A stretch of DNA of 64,000 nucleotides from Dastarcus helophoroides (GCA_028583605.1 CM053329.1:12014501-12078500); one strand, 5' to 3'; positions 48,911-60,037 are shown, counted from the first letter of the stretch. Notes: a model not told the origin generated them from the sequence alone. Made by a program: numbers and translations.

Positions 48911-49140
48911 CCTGATTGAAGGTTTGGACGAAAATTCGGATTAGACGGAATATTCGTAGGAGTCTGCAATCCATAGAGCTTGTTAGCATAACAACGGCTA
49001 AACAAATTGCTGGTATAACCGCCGACGATGCAGTAATGCTAAACCTGGTTTGGTGTTAGCAAATATTTATCGAAACATTGTGGAATTTTTAAATATCTGT
49101 TGCTTTTTAATCGCTAATAATATTTAATAGTTAGAAATGT
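48911..49140 (+). repeat. dispersed repeat D, copy 1
   Basis: About 225 bp, from AAATTCGGATTAGACGGAAT to GTTGCTTTTTAATCGCTAAT, match 59085-59300 with perhaps 80% identity. It includes ACCGCCGACGATGCAGTAAT. No coding capacity in either copy. Confidence 0.82.
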
Positions 49141-50690
49141 ATGTCAAAAATCCTTTAACAACCTTTAGCAATTTTACGTAAAAGGCTGATGCAAACAAGT
49201 GCTACTTCTCAGTGATCACTTTTTGTGACAAAATTGGCTAAAATAGCTTTAAACAAAACAATAATTTTTTATTTTTCAAATGTTAAAACGCCATTGTAAT
49301 AATCCAAGACATAGACCCAATGAGCCGTATGGGAGAGTAAATGTCAGAGATATTCACTTAAAGACGCAAAAATAATAAAAAAAGTCTCCCATGTCTAATC
49401 ATTATGTTTTTCAATTGAAGCGGACACACCCTAAAATTTCCTCAATATGCGATGTAATCCTACGACGTGTGATAAATTGATTCTCAGCGAAAATAAAATA
49501 CACGCTTATTAAAAATAGCACATGCTTTTACTCGATCAGAACTGACATGTCGAAGTTAGTTCGATCATTTATCAGTGTCAAAGTATAACTAATAAACAAC
49601 GTACGCCTGATTGGTCCCTCTTTCAACATTAAGCCACATCTAAAGTGAAAGTTTGAAAAAATAGTTGGGTCGTGGAAAATTTATTCCAACCTTGATCAGT
49701 CTCTTTATCTCTTTTTCGTAGCTAAGCCACGAAGCTTATTCATTGCCTAATCCTCTAGATTTATTACGCGAGAAAAATGTTAACTATATGAATCTTACTT
49801 AGTTTTTGATAAATTACGTTATTTTCAGTATAAGTTAAATATTATTACTTTGTTAGGTTTCTGAGAAATATATTAATATCTGACCAGTTTTGGACAATTA
49901 AATTATTATCAAGGGAAGTATAGACATATTTAATTAGTGGATCGATTAGCCCTTGATAATAGATTTTTGCTGAATATAATTAAATGTTGGTATTTGACAT
50001 TTATTGTGCTGACAAACAAATTAATTTATAAAATTTTAACATCACTTCTGGCCAAAAATCGACTCAATTTTATTTGTAAAGAACGAAATCGTTTTTCCCA
50101 TAATTAACTATTGGTATTTATTTGTATGCAGATTTTTAATTCTTACTTCTGAGGAAAGGCGTAGGCGTATGAAAATATGGATTCTTTTTGAAACTTTCGA
50201 CCTATCTACGTCTTTGGCTGTTTTCAGAATTTTCACATTTTCGCGAATCTTCGATTGTTTTTGAAAGTTATAATTTATTTTAGGGAATGGACTTTTTTGA
50301 CAATTTCAACTTAAAAAACAATTTTTTTGATAATGTTGACTATTTTTTCAAAATGTAGGCATTTTTTAAATTTTAAATAAGTTTTTAAATGATCATACTG
50401 CAATTTTCACATCATAAGTTAAAGTCTTTATAAATTAATATGTTTTGTTTGATAATAAGTATCTTATTTAGTTTATTTACTTTGAGAATTAAGTGACCAA
50501 ATTGTCAGCCAAAAGTCAATGCTGAATTTGTCCAGGTTTCATTTCCTTGACAAATATACTCTAGTTTATTTCATTTCGTTAACTCGTATTCATGATTGTG
50601 TAGTTTATAGTTCGTTTTCAGCTATCTTACATTGAATTTCATCTGTGATTATCATTTTTTAGCGATGACAGTTCTGAAATAAATAAACTC
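49141..50690. other. AT-rich stretch without recognisable gene
   Basis: No frame with family resemblance. Near 50700 a phrase (GCCATAATTTC...GAGCACAAAA) is shared with 58950-58990, a small unassigned repeat. Confidence 0.5.
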
Positions 50691-53270
50691 GTCAGCTTTG
50701 TCACGCTTGCCATAATTTCGTTATCATTTGAAAAAGAGCACAAAACAATTTCTTTTGGAAAAATTTCGACTTTTTTGAAATTTGGAGTTTTTTAAATAAT
50801 TGAAATACAAAACTTGTCTTTTTTTAATCTTTCTTGGTTTCAGCGGACAAGTTTTGTATTTCAGTTTTTGAAGATAACCAAGGACCAGTCCACTGCACCA
50901 AAATTTTTTAAATACATTATGCAAAATTTCAGATTTTTCTGAAAATTTTGCAATTTCTGTCCAAATTTAGAGTTTTCCAAAAATGTCAACTTTTTTTCTA
51001 ATTTTTGCCTTTTTTGATCTTTCGCCTTTTTTAAAATTTTTTTCTGATATCCCAACTTTTTTTGTAAATTTTGGTATCAAAATTTCGACCCTTTTTGAAA
51101 GTTTCGACTATTTCCCAAAATAACAAATAATTTTTAAAATTTCGTCTTTTTCAAAATTTTATTATTTTTGCAACATTTGGATTGGTTTTGAGAAAACTAA
51201 GAACTTCTTTCCAATCGTGGCTTTTTAAATTTTTAAAGTTTTTTTTGAAAATTGACATTTTTTGTCTAGATTTGGACTTTTATAAAATGTCGAAATTTTT
51301 TTTTCTTAAAATTTCGACACCTTTCTTTAATTTCGGCATTTGTTCAACATTATAACTTTTTATGAAAATTTTCATCGAAAAATTTTGGTTTTAAAAAAAT
51401 GTTTTGAAAATTTTGACTTTTCTGACATTTTTGGTGTTTCTTCAGTATTTAGAATTTAGGAGAATTTAAAAAATTTGACCGAAAATTTTCCATTTATTTT
51501 TAAATCTTGAGGTCTTATTTTAAATTAGGGCCGCTTTTTTAACTTTTAGACTGTTTTCCAAAATTTTGCTTTCAGAAGTGTTTTTAAAAAATTCGTTAAT
51601 TTTACCACATTTTCGAATTTTTGAAAAATGTTGACATTTTCAAGATGTTTACAGTTTTTCCAAAATCTTGACCTATTTTTAAAAATCCTTGCATTTTTGT
51701 TGGAAATTTTAACCATCGCTTCAGACATTTTTAGGAAATTTGAATTTTTTTGATAATTTTCTTAAACATTTTATCCATTTTTATAATTTTGTCTCCTGAA
51801 AATTTGGAAATTTTTGATACTTCTGCCTTGGCTTCAAATTGTTTAAATATTTCATTTTTTCCAAAATTTCAACATTCTTCAAGGTTTCAACTTTTTAGCA
51901 TTTGGACCATATTTTAAAATGTCGACATTTTTCAGAATTTCAATATTTGTCCTTCTTTTTCAACTTTTAATTTAAAAATTTTTCTGAAACTTTCGTCTAT
52001 TTTTTAAAGCGCTTAAAAAGGTTGAAAGAATGTTGAAATAAATCTTTAAGAAGAGTTGAAATAATGAAGAAAAAATTTAAATTTAGAATTTTGGACAGAT
52101 AAAATTTTTTAAATATGATTAAACCTGTTTTAAAACAGTCGATATTTTAAGAAATCGGAATGAGTGCTAAAATTTTCAAACCAATTATAAAACTTTTTAA
52201 GAAATTGAAATTATAAAAAGTAAATTCCAAAATTTGTAAAATATTTGTACTCAAAATTTTAGAAAAATGTCGGAAAATTTTCTAGAGAACTTAAAATAAT
52301 AAAAATACAAAAAGTTAAAATAATAAGCTGAAAAAATAACTGAAAAGTTTTGAAAAATATTTGGAAAAAGTGTCGAAATTGTCAAAGTGGTGATTTTCAA
52401 AATATGGGAATTTTGATAAAAGTGTTTTAAAAAAAGTTTTAAAAAAATATTCAAAAGTTTGAAAAACAGTCGAAAACTCTCGAATAGGTAAAAGAAAGGC
52501 GACATTTAAAAAAAAGGTCAAGATTAACAAAAAATCGAAATTTTCAAAATAAGCCTTCATTTTGAAAAAAGTCATAATTTAAAAAAAATTGAACGTTTGG
52601 AAAATAAGTCGAAATTCTGAAAAATGATTATCATTTTTTTAAAAATCAAAATTTTTAAGGACATAGCTAATATTTATGATTTAAAAAAAAGAGCTTAGTA
52701 AGAAGTCGAAATTTTGAAGAGAGGGTGAAATATAAAAAAAATTTCGATATCTAACAAAAAATTGAAATTTGGAAAATATCCAGCTTTTGAAAAAAAACGT
52801 ACGAAAGAAATTTTAGAACAAAATGATAAATTTTCCAAAGGTGTTTGAAAGTCATAACTTTTAAAAAAGTCGAAGTTTTCAATGAAAGTTAAAATTTTGA
52901 ATGAAAGCAAAATTTTGAGGTAAGTGGAACGTCTTCAGCAGTTTAAAATTTAGATAGGAAAAGTTTATTTTAAAGTAAAGTTAAAATGTCTAAGAAAGCT
53001 ACCTTTCGAAAAGAGTTGAAATTTTTAGAAAGTGTCGAAAATTAAAAAAAAAGTAGAAATTTTCGAAGTTAGATTCTTAGGAAATACCGACATTTTCCAA
53101 AAGCTTATTAAAGAAAGTCAATTAATTCTTAGAAAATTCGGAATTTTGGAAAAAAGTTTTCGATGAAGTTGAAATTTTGAAGGAAAAACGAGATTTTGAT
53201 AGAAAAAAGTCGAAATTTTGATACAGAATCAAACTTTTAAAAAATCCAACAATTCAGAAAACGAATTGGA
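50691..53270. repeat. AAATTTTC-type array with an orientation switch
   Basis: From 50740 to about 52000 the motifs read TTTTCGACTTTTTTGAAATT, the complement of those elsewhere. From about 52200 to 53260 they read AAAAAGTCGAAATTTTGA. The two halves are thus oppositely oriented, with the switch near 52000-52200. No longer period was found. A repeat X body piece sits at 50820-50905. Confidence 0.6.
50820..50905 (+). repeat. dispersed repeat X, copy 4 (body only)
   Basis: AATCTTTCTTGGTTTCAGCG, then GACAAGTTTTGTATTTC and GAAGATAACCAAGGACCAGT, match the other X copies. It lacks the hammerhead-like end. Confidence 0.75.
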
Positions 53271-53274
53271 AAAA

Positions 53275-53360
53275 AACCGGGCATATAAATCAGTCAAATT
53301 GTCGCCCGTCTTGAGTAGCCGCCCTTGTGCGCCGCACAACACGCAGCGGCCCTGAATGGA
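53275..53360. mobile_element. fragment of a hAT-like element end
   Basis: GC-rich sequence with GCCGCCCTTGTGCGCC and CAGCGGCCCTG resembles the right end of the small element at 21279-21669 (GGCGCC motifs then GCCGGCCCTG). There is only one end, and it may be a solo relic. Confidence 0.4.
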
Positions 53361-53633
53361 AGTATATCACGTCTTAACATTTTAAAAATTACTTTTATTT
53401 TGTTATCTTACTAATTGCTTTCTCTGTCCTATAAAACTTAATTGTTTTCGTTTCGTGGCGGCGGCTTATACAAATATATGGTTTTATCTTATTTATTTTT
53501 AATGAATTTAATTGATTATTTTTCTTTATAAAAAAAAAGTCATTTACTAAAAATGTTACCAAATCGTTTGGCTTTATTTCATCATTATTCATAAGAGTTC
53601 TAATGCACAGACATTTATTATATTCAAAGTTTG

Positions 53634-53680
53634 GAAACCAAAGACCAGTTTCGATCTTGTTAGATCTCGTCAGTTTGGTA
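53634..53680 (-). ncRNA. hammerhead ribozyme-like motif, family C copy 3 (best preserved)
   Basis: Minus strand: stem I ACCAAA, CUGACGA (53667-53673), stem II GAUCU-AACA-AGAUC (perfect), GAAA (53649-53652), stem III ACUGGU (one U:G wobble), GUC (53643-53645), stem I partner UUUGGU pairing all six bases. Every core box is intact. Cleavage is predicted 3' of GUC, between plus-strand positions 53643 and 53642. Confidence 0.68.
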
Positions 53681-53737
53681 TATCCATCTTGAAAGCTAAC
53701 AAATGTTTCGACAAGCATTCTTGTTGAATATATTAAA

Positions 53738-53775
53738 CTAACAAGATCTAACAAGATCAAAACCGGTCTTTGGTT
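53738..53775 (+). ncRNA. degenerate hammerhead-like motif, family C copy 4
   Basis: CTAACAA (for CTGACGA), then the intact stem II sequence GATCTAACAAGATC, then AAAA (for GAAA), CCGGTC and TTTGGT. All three core changes are G to A. Conserved core guanines are lost, so it should be inactive. Confidence 0.6.
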
Positions 53776-53985
53776 TCCAAACTTCGAATCTAATAAATGT
53801 TGAAACCTATTGGTCTGTGCATTAGAATCCTTGTCTTCTGGAAACTTTACTAGAGAGCAACTGTTTTGCTAGGTCGCAGTGTTTCAACTGTTGGTAGTTC
53901 AGCTATTTATGATTCACTATACAAGCCTAAAGGGCTGCATAAATTTGCAGTTTAGGTTGTATGTTACTTGCATGTTCCATAAGAG

Positions 53986-54270
53986 GTCAAAAATTCTTAA
54001 TATTGTTGTCCCACATTACTGGAGAGTTTACTCAAAAAGGGTACACTGCTCTCTGATGTGTGAGAAAGAAGATAAAGTTATGATAAAAGACAACAAGATA
54101 ACGCTAGACCTCAATTTTACCAAACGATTCAGAGTTTGTCCAACACGCCACAAAGGATGAATTTGATATTCACTTGAACTGTCAGTCGCCTAATAGCCCC
54201 GATATGAATATCTTGGATTTGAGACATTTTCGAGCTAGCCAAACTGCATATTGTTTAACTAATTTGTATA
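53986..54270 (+). pseudogene. mariner-superfamily transposase fragment, D-39-D-like
   Basis: QQDNARPQ (54091-54114) is the second catalytic aspartate motif. A one-base frameshift follows, then ILPNDSEFVQHATKDEFDI, SPNSPDMNILDLRHF (54187-54230) with the third aspartate at 54216-54218. Allowing for the frameshift, about 39 residues separate the two. The SPD-x-N-x-LDL form and spacing differ from the D34D mariner at 4966 and recall the D39D group best known from plants. The N-terminal domains are not recognisable and upstream frames hold stops. It is inactive; the subgroup call is tentative. Confidence 0.65.
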
Positions 54271-54524
54271 TTATTGATGACATTTTTTGTTACACAATTT
54301 TTTAATGACACGATTAATGAAATATTATTTTTTTATCTCTTCAAGATTGTATGATTAAAACCAACAAAGTCACTAAAGAAAATAAATAAAAGCAACCTCA
54401 CATAGCTAAAGATCGTCAAATCAGCAATGGCACGTTACCTGTATCTTTAGAAGTAAAAGCAAATGCCCTTTCTACATTAAATAAATAATTTATTTTTTTT
54501 CGTAAATACTCCTACTATTTTTAT

Positions 54525-54892
54525 TGTAACGAAATGTAAATTGTAAAATTTATTACGTAAGAAAATTTTTTTAGAAAGATGTGATAAGGGAAAGTGGCTG
54601 CGATAATGAAGCAAACGGCAGATAAGCATTTCAAAAATTTTGGCCAAGGATAAGCCTTATCTGCCGAAAACTTCTAGAACCTGGAAGCAAAAACTATATA
54701 AGGCGGACGCCTTTTCCTCGAGTCAATCAGTTAGTTAAAATCAGTCAGTTAGTCAGTGTAGTTAATTAGTGAGTTAGTAGTTAAAAGTCAATGAATAAGT
54801 TGGTGATTTGCAATTGTAGTGTTCCGAGTTCAGTTTAGTAATAAAGTTTTACAATTTATGTGGTAATTATTTAAACCGATAAGTCCGTAACA
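54525..54892 (+). mobile_element. solo LTR 1 (Gypsy-like), 368 bp
   Basis: It starts TGTAACGAAATG and ends GTCCGTAACA, with a 4-bp target duplication TTAT on each side (54521-54524 and 54893-54896). It shares with 62693-62965 the block AACTATATAAGGCGG, the AGTTAGTAGTTAAAAGTCAAT block, GTTCCGAGTT and an AATAAAG polyadenylation signal. No internal retroviral-type coding region adjoins it, so it is a product of LTR-LTR recombination. The 4-bp duplication suits Gypsy-type elements. Confidence 0.85.
54695..54703 (+). promoter_or_regulatory. TATA box of solo LTR 1
   Basis: TATATAAGG sits in the most conserved block between the two solo LTRs. The AATAAAG signal follows at 54840-54846, the expected order for U3, R and U5. 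Confidence 0.65.
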
Positions 54893-55154
54893 TTATTGAT
54901 GTACTTAGGTAGTAGAACTATCATTTTTAACATTGGAAATGTTTATGTTGAGATATGGGGTGAAGTTTCGGGTTTTCGTTCAAGCTTGAGAGAACAAGGT
55001 GTCGGTCGGTCGGACATACTCGAATCGCCAGTCGGGCGCTCTCGGCGTCGAGAGGCCGGCATGAAAAGTATGGAAGAATATTAAGTTTACAGTTTACCGC
55101 AGAGCACCATATTCGTTTAATCCAGTGACGTTTCATTGGATAAGGCTATTAGCT

Positions 55155-55385
55155 ATGGATATTAAGAGTATGAAAAATAGCGAAAAGTGTAAGACATATT
55201 GAGAGCGTAAAAAACGTTTACGAGAGATTGAAAATAGAGAATCTAGTGAGCTAAGTACGAAAACACCGCTAACAAAAACTGAACACAATAGGCGGTATCG
55301 TGAGCATGTAAAGATGCGCAAACTTAAAGGTTCTGAAATTTACACGGGCTACCCAAGTCAGCGGCCCTTAACTGAGGAGTTATAA
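55155..55385 (+). pseudogene. unrecognised small basic ORF with one stop
   Basis: From ATG at 55155 a 77-codon frame ends at TAA (55383-55385), with one TGA after KNSEKCKTY. It is rich in Lys and Arg and has two related motifs: YxERKKRLRE after the stop, and HNRRYREHVKMRKLKG near the middle. This Y-R-E-R/H-K pattern occurs at the N-terminus of several uncharacterised insect transposon proteins, but I cannot name the family. It ends TGYPSQRPLTEEL. The setting is an LTR 260 bp upstream and a further coding-like stretch at 55397. Confidence 0.5.
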
Positions 55386-55396
55386 TTCCATTATTA

Positions 55397-55558
55397 TGCT
55401 GTAAATCTTACCCTAAATCCAATTCACGTACTGTCTTGAAAACCTTGAAGTACTCAGTAAACGAATGTGATGAAATATCTGCACTTACCATTTTTAGGGC
55501 TCAAATAAATGTAAATTACTTTTACAATAAAGTTGACAAATTTTTGCTTGTAGATTAA
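55397..55558 (+). pseudogene. unrecognised coding-like stretch, 53 codons
   Basis: An open frame shifted relative to 55155-55385, starting CCKSYPKSNSR and ending VDKFLLVD before TAA at 55556. It lacks its own ATG near the start. It could be the continuation of the same broken protein after a frameshift. I know no family for it. Confidence 0.35.
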
Positions 55559-56750
55559 ATATATTTTAATATTTCATTGTTTTCGCTTTGTACTAAAATA
55601 TTTCTTTCAAGAGCGTAGATGCCTTAATATTATTTTGTTTTAAATTATTTCGTAGTCTATTTGGTTATACGTGTAAATTTCAATTTAAAAAATAATTTTT
55701 CAGAAGAAACTTAGCTAATGGAAACTGTAAGCTTAGAAAAGATAAACATTGCAGAAATAACCTCAAAAATAGAAAAAAGTCGAAAGAAAAATATTTGAAT
55801 ATTCAAGTTTTCACTCGAAATCTCAAGTCGAATACTTCGATATTAAGGTCGAAAATAAAAAAAATAGCTAAATAAGGCCAAAATTTTAAACTCAGAAAAG
55901 TTGCGAGTAAAAAAAAATAGACAATTTTAGGAAAATATTCCAGGATTTCAAAAAATTCATAATGTTCTAAAATTTCAAAACATATGTCAACATTTTGAGG
56001 TTAAAAATCAAATTTTGCAATTAATCAAAATCATTTGAAAAAAATTAAAATATTTCATTTAAAGTCAAGATTTTAAATAAATGACTTGTGTTCTTAAAAA
56101 AAAGAGTCTTGATTAAATTTAAAACCTTAAAAATATAAAATTAAAGCTTTAACACTGGTTGAAACCTTTATTGTAAGAGTAGAAAGTAAAGTTTGAATTT
56201 TGGGATTTTAAAATTTGAGGAAAGCCACCACTCATGATTTAATAAAAAAGGAGATTTTAAATTTCGAAAAAAAAGTTGACATTACAAAATTTCGATAAAA
56301 AATCTTGAGTTTTCGAGTTTATATATTTATAATTTTAAGAATTTTTTAGGCTGAAGTTACAATTTCGAAAATAAGTCAAAATCTTTAGAAATATTTAGAA
56401 TTTATTATTTAACATGAAAATTTTAAACAAAACGTAAATATTTATTAACAGTTTAAGAAAAATAAATGACATTTTAAAAGGTTGGGGAATTTTATAAAAA
56501 AGTCATAATTTCATAAAAATACTCTATATTTATTTTTTTAATGCAATATCTTGCGTTAGACTCGCAAGACTGTTTGAATCCGTTTGAAATCCGAAGTTTT
56601 AAGAAAAAAACACAAGAATTGCAAGTTTAATGTAAAAATTTAAAAAATTGGAAATTGTGGAAGAAATTATTAAATTTCAGAAAAGTCCAAAATTTTTGTT
56701 TATAATTATTTTGAAAGCATAAGCGCATAATTTTGTAAAGACGAGTAAAA
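55559..56750. repeat. AAATTTTC-type degenerate array, last block
   Basis: The same irregular AAAAAGTCGAAA and AAATTTTGAA motifs as in earlier blocks, plus strand sense. No gene and no clear period. Confidence 0.5.
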
Positions 56751-59084
56751 TAGATTTCTAGACTGTTTTCTTTAGGTTAGAAAATTTTAACCTCTCTGGA
56801 TAAATAAGACGTCAAAATGACACTTGACGGAAAAAATAATCAATAAGTAATCGAATGCCGGGTTCGCTACGTTCTCTTCTAAAAAACTTAGAGCACACTT
56901 GATGACTTTTTCATTTAAACACCCGATAAAATTTTAACTGACATAAATTGAAATTTACTAATTCAATCAGATTCACTCTGTCATTATTAAACGGCTCGAG
57001 ATAATTAAATACCATATCTGTTGCTAATTTAAAGCCCTCATCGCTTCCCATTTTTGTTTTTAGATTCATTTAAGTGGTCAGTTCATTACGACAAGCGTAT
57101 TTTTGATATTAGGAAATTTCATTATCTTTGCGATTCTGTGGAAGGAGATTCAAGTGACGTTATTGAATCATTGTCATTATCAGCTAATTATTATTATTAA
57201 TTAATTATGCAATAGAGTTGCTGCAAGACCGCTTTAAAATAAAAGAACAGGTCACAACCGTCCTAAACTTTTTTTAATTTAGAAGAACCACACAACCCGG
57301 TCTAAGACAACTAATTAACTGTAATAAAGGTTTTAGAGCTTTCGGCAAAAAAGGGAATTACTTTTATTTATTATTCCCATAAGAGCGGAAAAATTAAATG
57401 ATCATGCAAAGCGAAAATGGCAATCAGTACAACCAGTACAGCTCTAGTTTTAATTAGAAATAGGTGCAGTAACTTTAAACAATGTCCAGCATTGTTAAAT
57501 CTAGGGTGCCAAGCGAACATCATTATTTCAGCAATAGTTAAAAAATTGTAATTTTCTTTAAAAGCGTTTGAAGTAATGTAACATATGAATCAAATCACAT
57601 CTAAACGAATTCACGTGTGATCTGGAATATGATAAACAAAACACAGAACCAACCTCAATTTTTAAGATTGATAAATTTGCCATTCAACTGCCCTCTAATG
57701 TTTTTTTCGATGATCCTGATTTCAATGCGAAATAATCTAAATAAGATTTATTAACTGAAACAAGTTTATTTTGGAAGTAATTAGAAATTCCATTGAAATC
57801 AGAAAAAATTAACTTCATTTTCAAGAAACCAAATTGGGTTGAATGCAGCTGGTCATTTAAAAGTCCATTCAAAGAAACAAAAATATGACATGCAATTCAA
57901 AGACCATAAATTCTTGTCAGGAAGAACAATTACATGACCGGGGCAATAATGTTAAGATCAAGAGGAAACTGAAAACAAAATACTTTTATCCCAAGAAGAA
58001 AAGGCCAGGACTAACACTTTCAAGACAATTACTACTTACGAGCACCCTGTGGTCTCTTCATTGTAACGTTGCCTTTCAAAAAGGGAAGAAGGCACATTCA
58101 GTGTCAATAAAATGATTCTTAAACTTATATCTAAGAACCACTTGTCGGAATGACAAATTTCTGAAATGTACTACTTATCCAACCAGGGGGTTCAAACAAA
58201 CTGTGAAGGGCCATAAAATTTATGTGGTGTAAGACATATCTGCAAACACTTTCAACCCAGTCAGCCTTAACGACATTTTAATCAGTTATAAAAAAAATAA
58301 AAACTAAACGTAATACGTATTGTTGTAAATCAATACATGTTTTATGTAATTATTATTATTTACTACTTCGAAGATACAAAGATAATTGTCGTGGCGAATT
58401 TTAAGGGGTGTCGGATAACACAAGGGTCGACGTCACTAAGATTCTAGCCTTAATAATCTAAATAAATAAAGGTTACATATTTCAACACGATCGGTAAAGA
58501 GGTTATGAAATTATTAATTAAATTATTTTTTATAACAACTTTGAAAGTCTGCAATTCGAAAAGTAAACATTTTTTATTATTTTTTTTTTCGTAATTCGTA
58601 TTTATTTATCATTCCGAATCAACTGCCAAGCGTTGTCTTTGAAATTTGTAAATACCCTGTATAACCTTGTATGTTAAATAAAGTGTTAATTATGTTCCTG
58701 TTTGGTGTTATCATTTCCAATGTCTCCGTTGGTTGCAAGGATTGCGAAATCTGTGAATTTTTTAAATAATAAACTACTCCTAAATATAAATATATTAACT
58801 TTTTTCTCAAAAAAAATAATTCTAAAGAAACATGTCCAGTAATGTGGTACAAGAAAAAAAAGAAAACTTTTAGGTATTATGGGACAGAGGAAGTATTTAT
58901 TATTGTTATTGAGTAATGACAGTTTTTAAATAAGTAGATTCGACGTGTTGCCATAATTTCATCATCTCTTGAACAAAGAGCACAAAAATTTTATATGAAA
59001 TAAATAGAAAAAACTTTTCATTATTTTAACTTTTTATCAAATAATTGACATTTCCAACCCTAATACCTAATACCTAATACCACC
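56751..59084. other. sequence without recognised gene
   Basis: No frame with family resemblance. The frame at 57885-58115 is Lys-rich and probably chance. The phrase at 58950-58990 (GCCATAATTTCATC...GAGCACAAAA) is shared with 50700-50745. Confidence 0.45.
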
Positions 59085-59300
59085 TCTAATTGGACGAGAA
59101 TTCGGATTAGACAGAATATTCGTAAGAGTTTGTGATCCAAGGGCCTTGTTAGCATAACAGCGACTGAACAAATGGTTGGTGTAACCGCCGATGATGCAGT
59201 AGTGCGAAACCTGTTCCGGTGTTAGCAAACATTTTTTAAAACATTGTGGAATTTTTAATATCTGTTGCTTTTTAATCGTTAATAAAATTATAAATAATTT
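59085..59300 (+). repeat. dispersed repeat D, copy 2
   Basis: Matches 48911-49140 from GAATTCGGATTAGACAGAAT to GTTGCTTTTTAATCGTTAAT. It lies just upstream of the Jockey fossil. Confidence 0.82.
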
Positions 59301-59339
59301 TTTATCGAAAATAAAACTAAACTAGCTTACCCTTTTACA

Positions 59340-60037
59340 CTTTACTAGGGGACTTTAATAGCCACAACACTCTGTGGGAATACCAATCTACAGATAAGAA
59401 TAAGGAATCAGTAAAGAAAATGGAAATCTGATCTTTGTACATGACCCGAAAGTACCGCATTCCTTTCAAAGCAAAATATGGAAGAAAGGATATAACTCTG
59501 ACCCCAGCTTCAAAAGCACAACAAAAGAGGACCGATGCATCAAGAAGATCTACAAACCTATTCCAAGAACGTAACATAGACCCATGGCTATATGCGTGTT
59601 CTGTGCCCTGAAAGCCCCTTAACTTTAAAAAAGTTGACTGGTTAAATGATTCAGGCGAACTAATTAAAAAAGTCCAGCAACTAGCTACAACCCAAGAAAA
59701 CTACGAGGCCTTTGTAAAACTGGTGAAAGCTTTCTCCAGGAAGCACGTACCTAGAGGATGCCAAAAATATTCGTTAAAACTACGAGGCCTTTGTAAAACT
59801 GGTGAAAGCTTTCTCCAGGAAACATATACCTAGAGGATGCCAACAATACTACTACCAGGATACCATAAAGGGACAAGGGATATAATGGCACAATATATGG
59901 ACCAATATAACAAGGACATATTCAGTGAAATAAATGAAGAGAAAAAAACTACAAGAAATACTAAGCGCCCCTGAACAAAAAAGATGGATTGAAGCTCTCA
60001 AAAAGATGGACATGGCGCATAGTAGTAAACAGGCCTG
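59340..60037 (+). pseudogene. Jockey-clade LINE ORF2, endonuclease end and linker
   Basis: It starts in the endonuclease at LLGDFNSHNTLWEYQSTDK (about 59342-59397), whose GDFN is a catalytic motif. The linker follows (ENYEAFVKLVKAFSRKHVPR, 59698-59755, duplicated in tandem at 59780), then ILSAPEQKRWIEALKKMDMAHSSK (about 59960-60030). Frames change several times. It is 5' truncated and interrupted at 60038 by LINE-A copy 6, resuming at 60774. It could belong to the same family as the ORF1 at 6740-8088. Confidence 0.8.

Larger units (their letters stand above)
53594..53985. mobile_element. family C, second locus, inverted pair
   Basis: The left piece (53594-53725) matches 22356-22490 directly. 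The right piece (about 53735-53985) matches the same family in reverse, covering the middle of the 377-bp unit through GCATAAATTTGCAGTTTAGG. The two meet head to head. The left piece has the best-paired hammerhead-like motif of the window, and the right piece has a damaged one. This is either two insertions or a foldback derivative. Confidence 0.7.

Noticed and set aside
48911..49140. Repeat D as a functional hammerhead
   Set aside because: The CUGA box reads CCGA, the base at the cleavage site is G in both copies, and stem I does not pair.
57885..58115. 76-codon Lys-rich frame as a gene
   Set aside because: No similarity to any family known to me, no context and a composition expected from AT-rich DNA.
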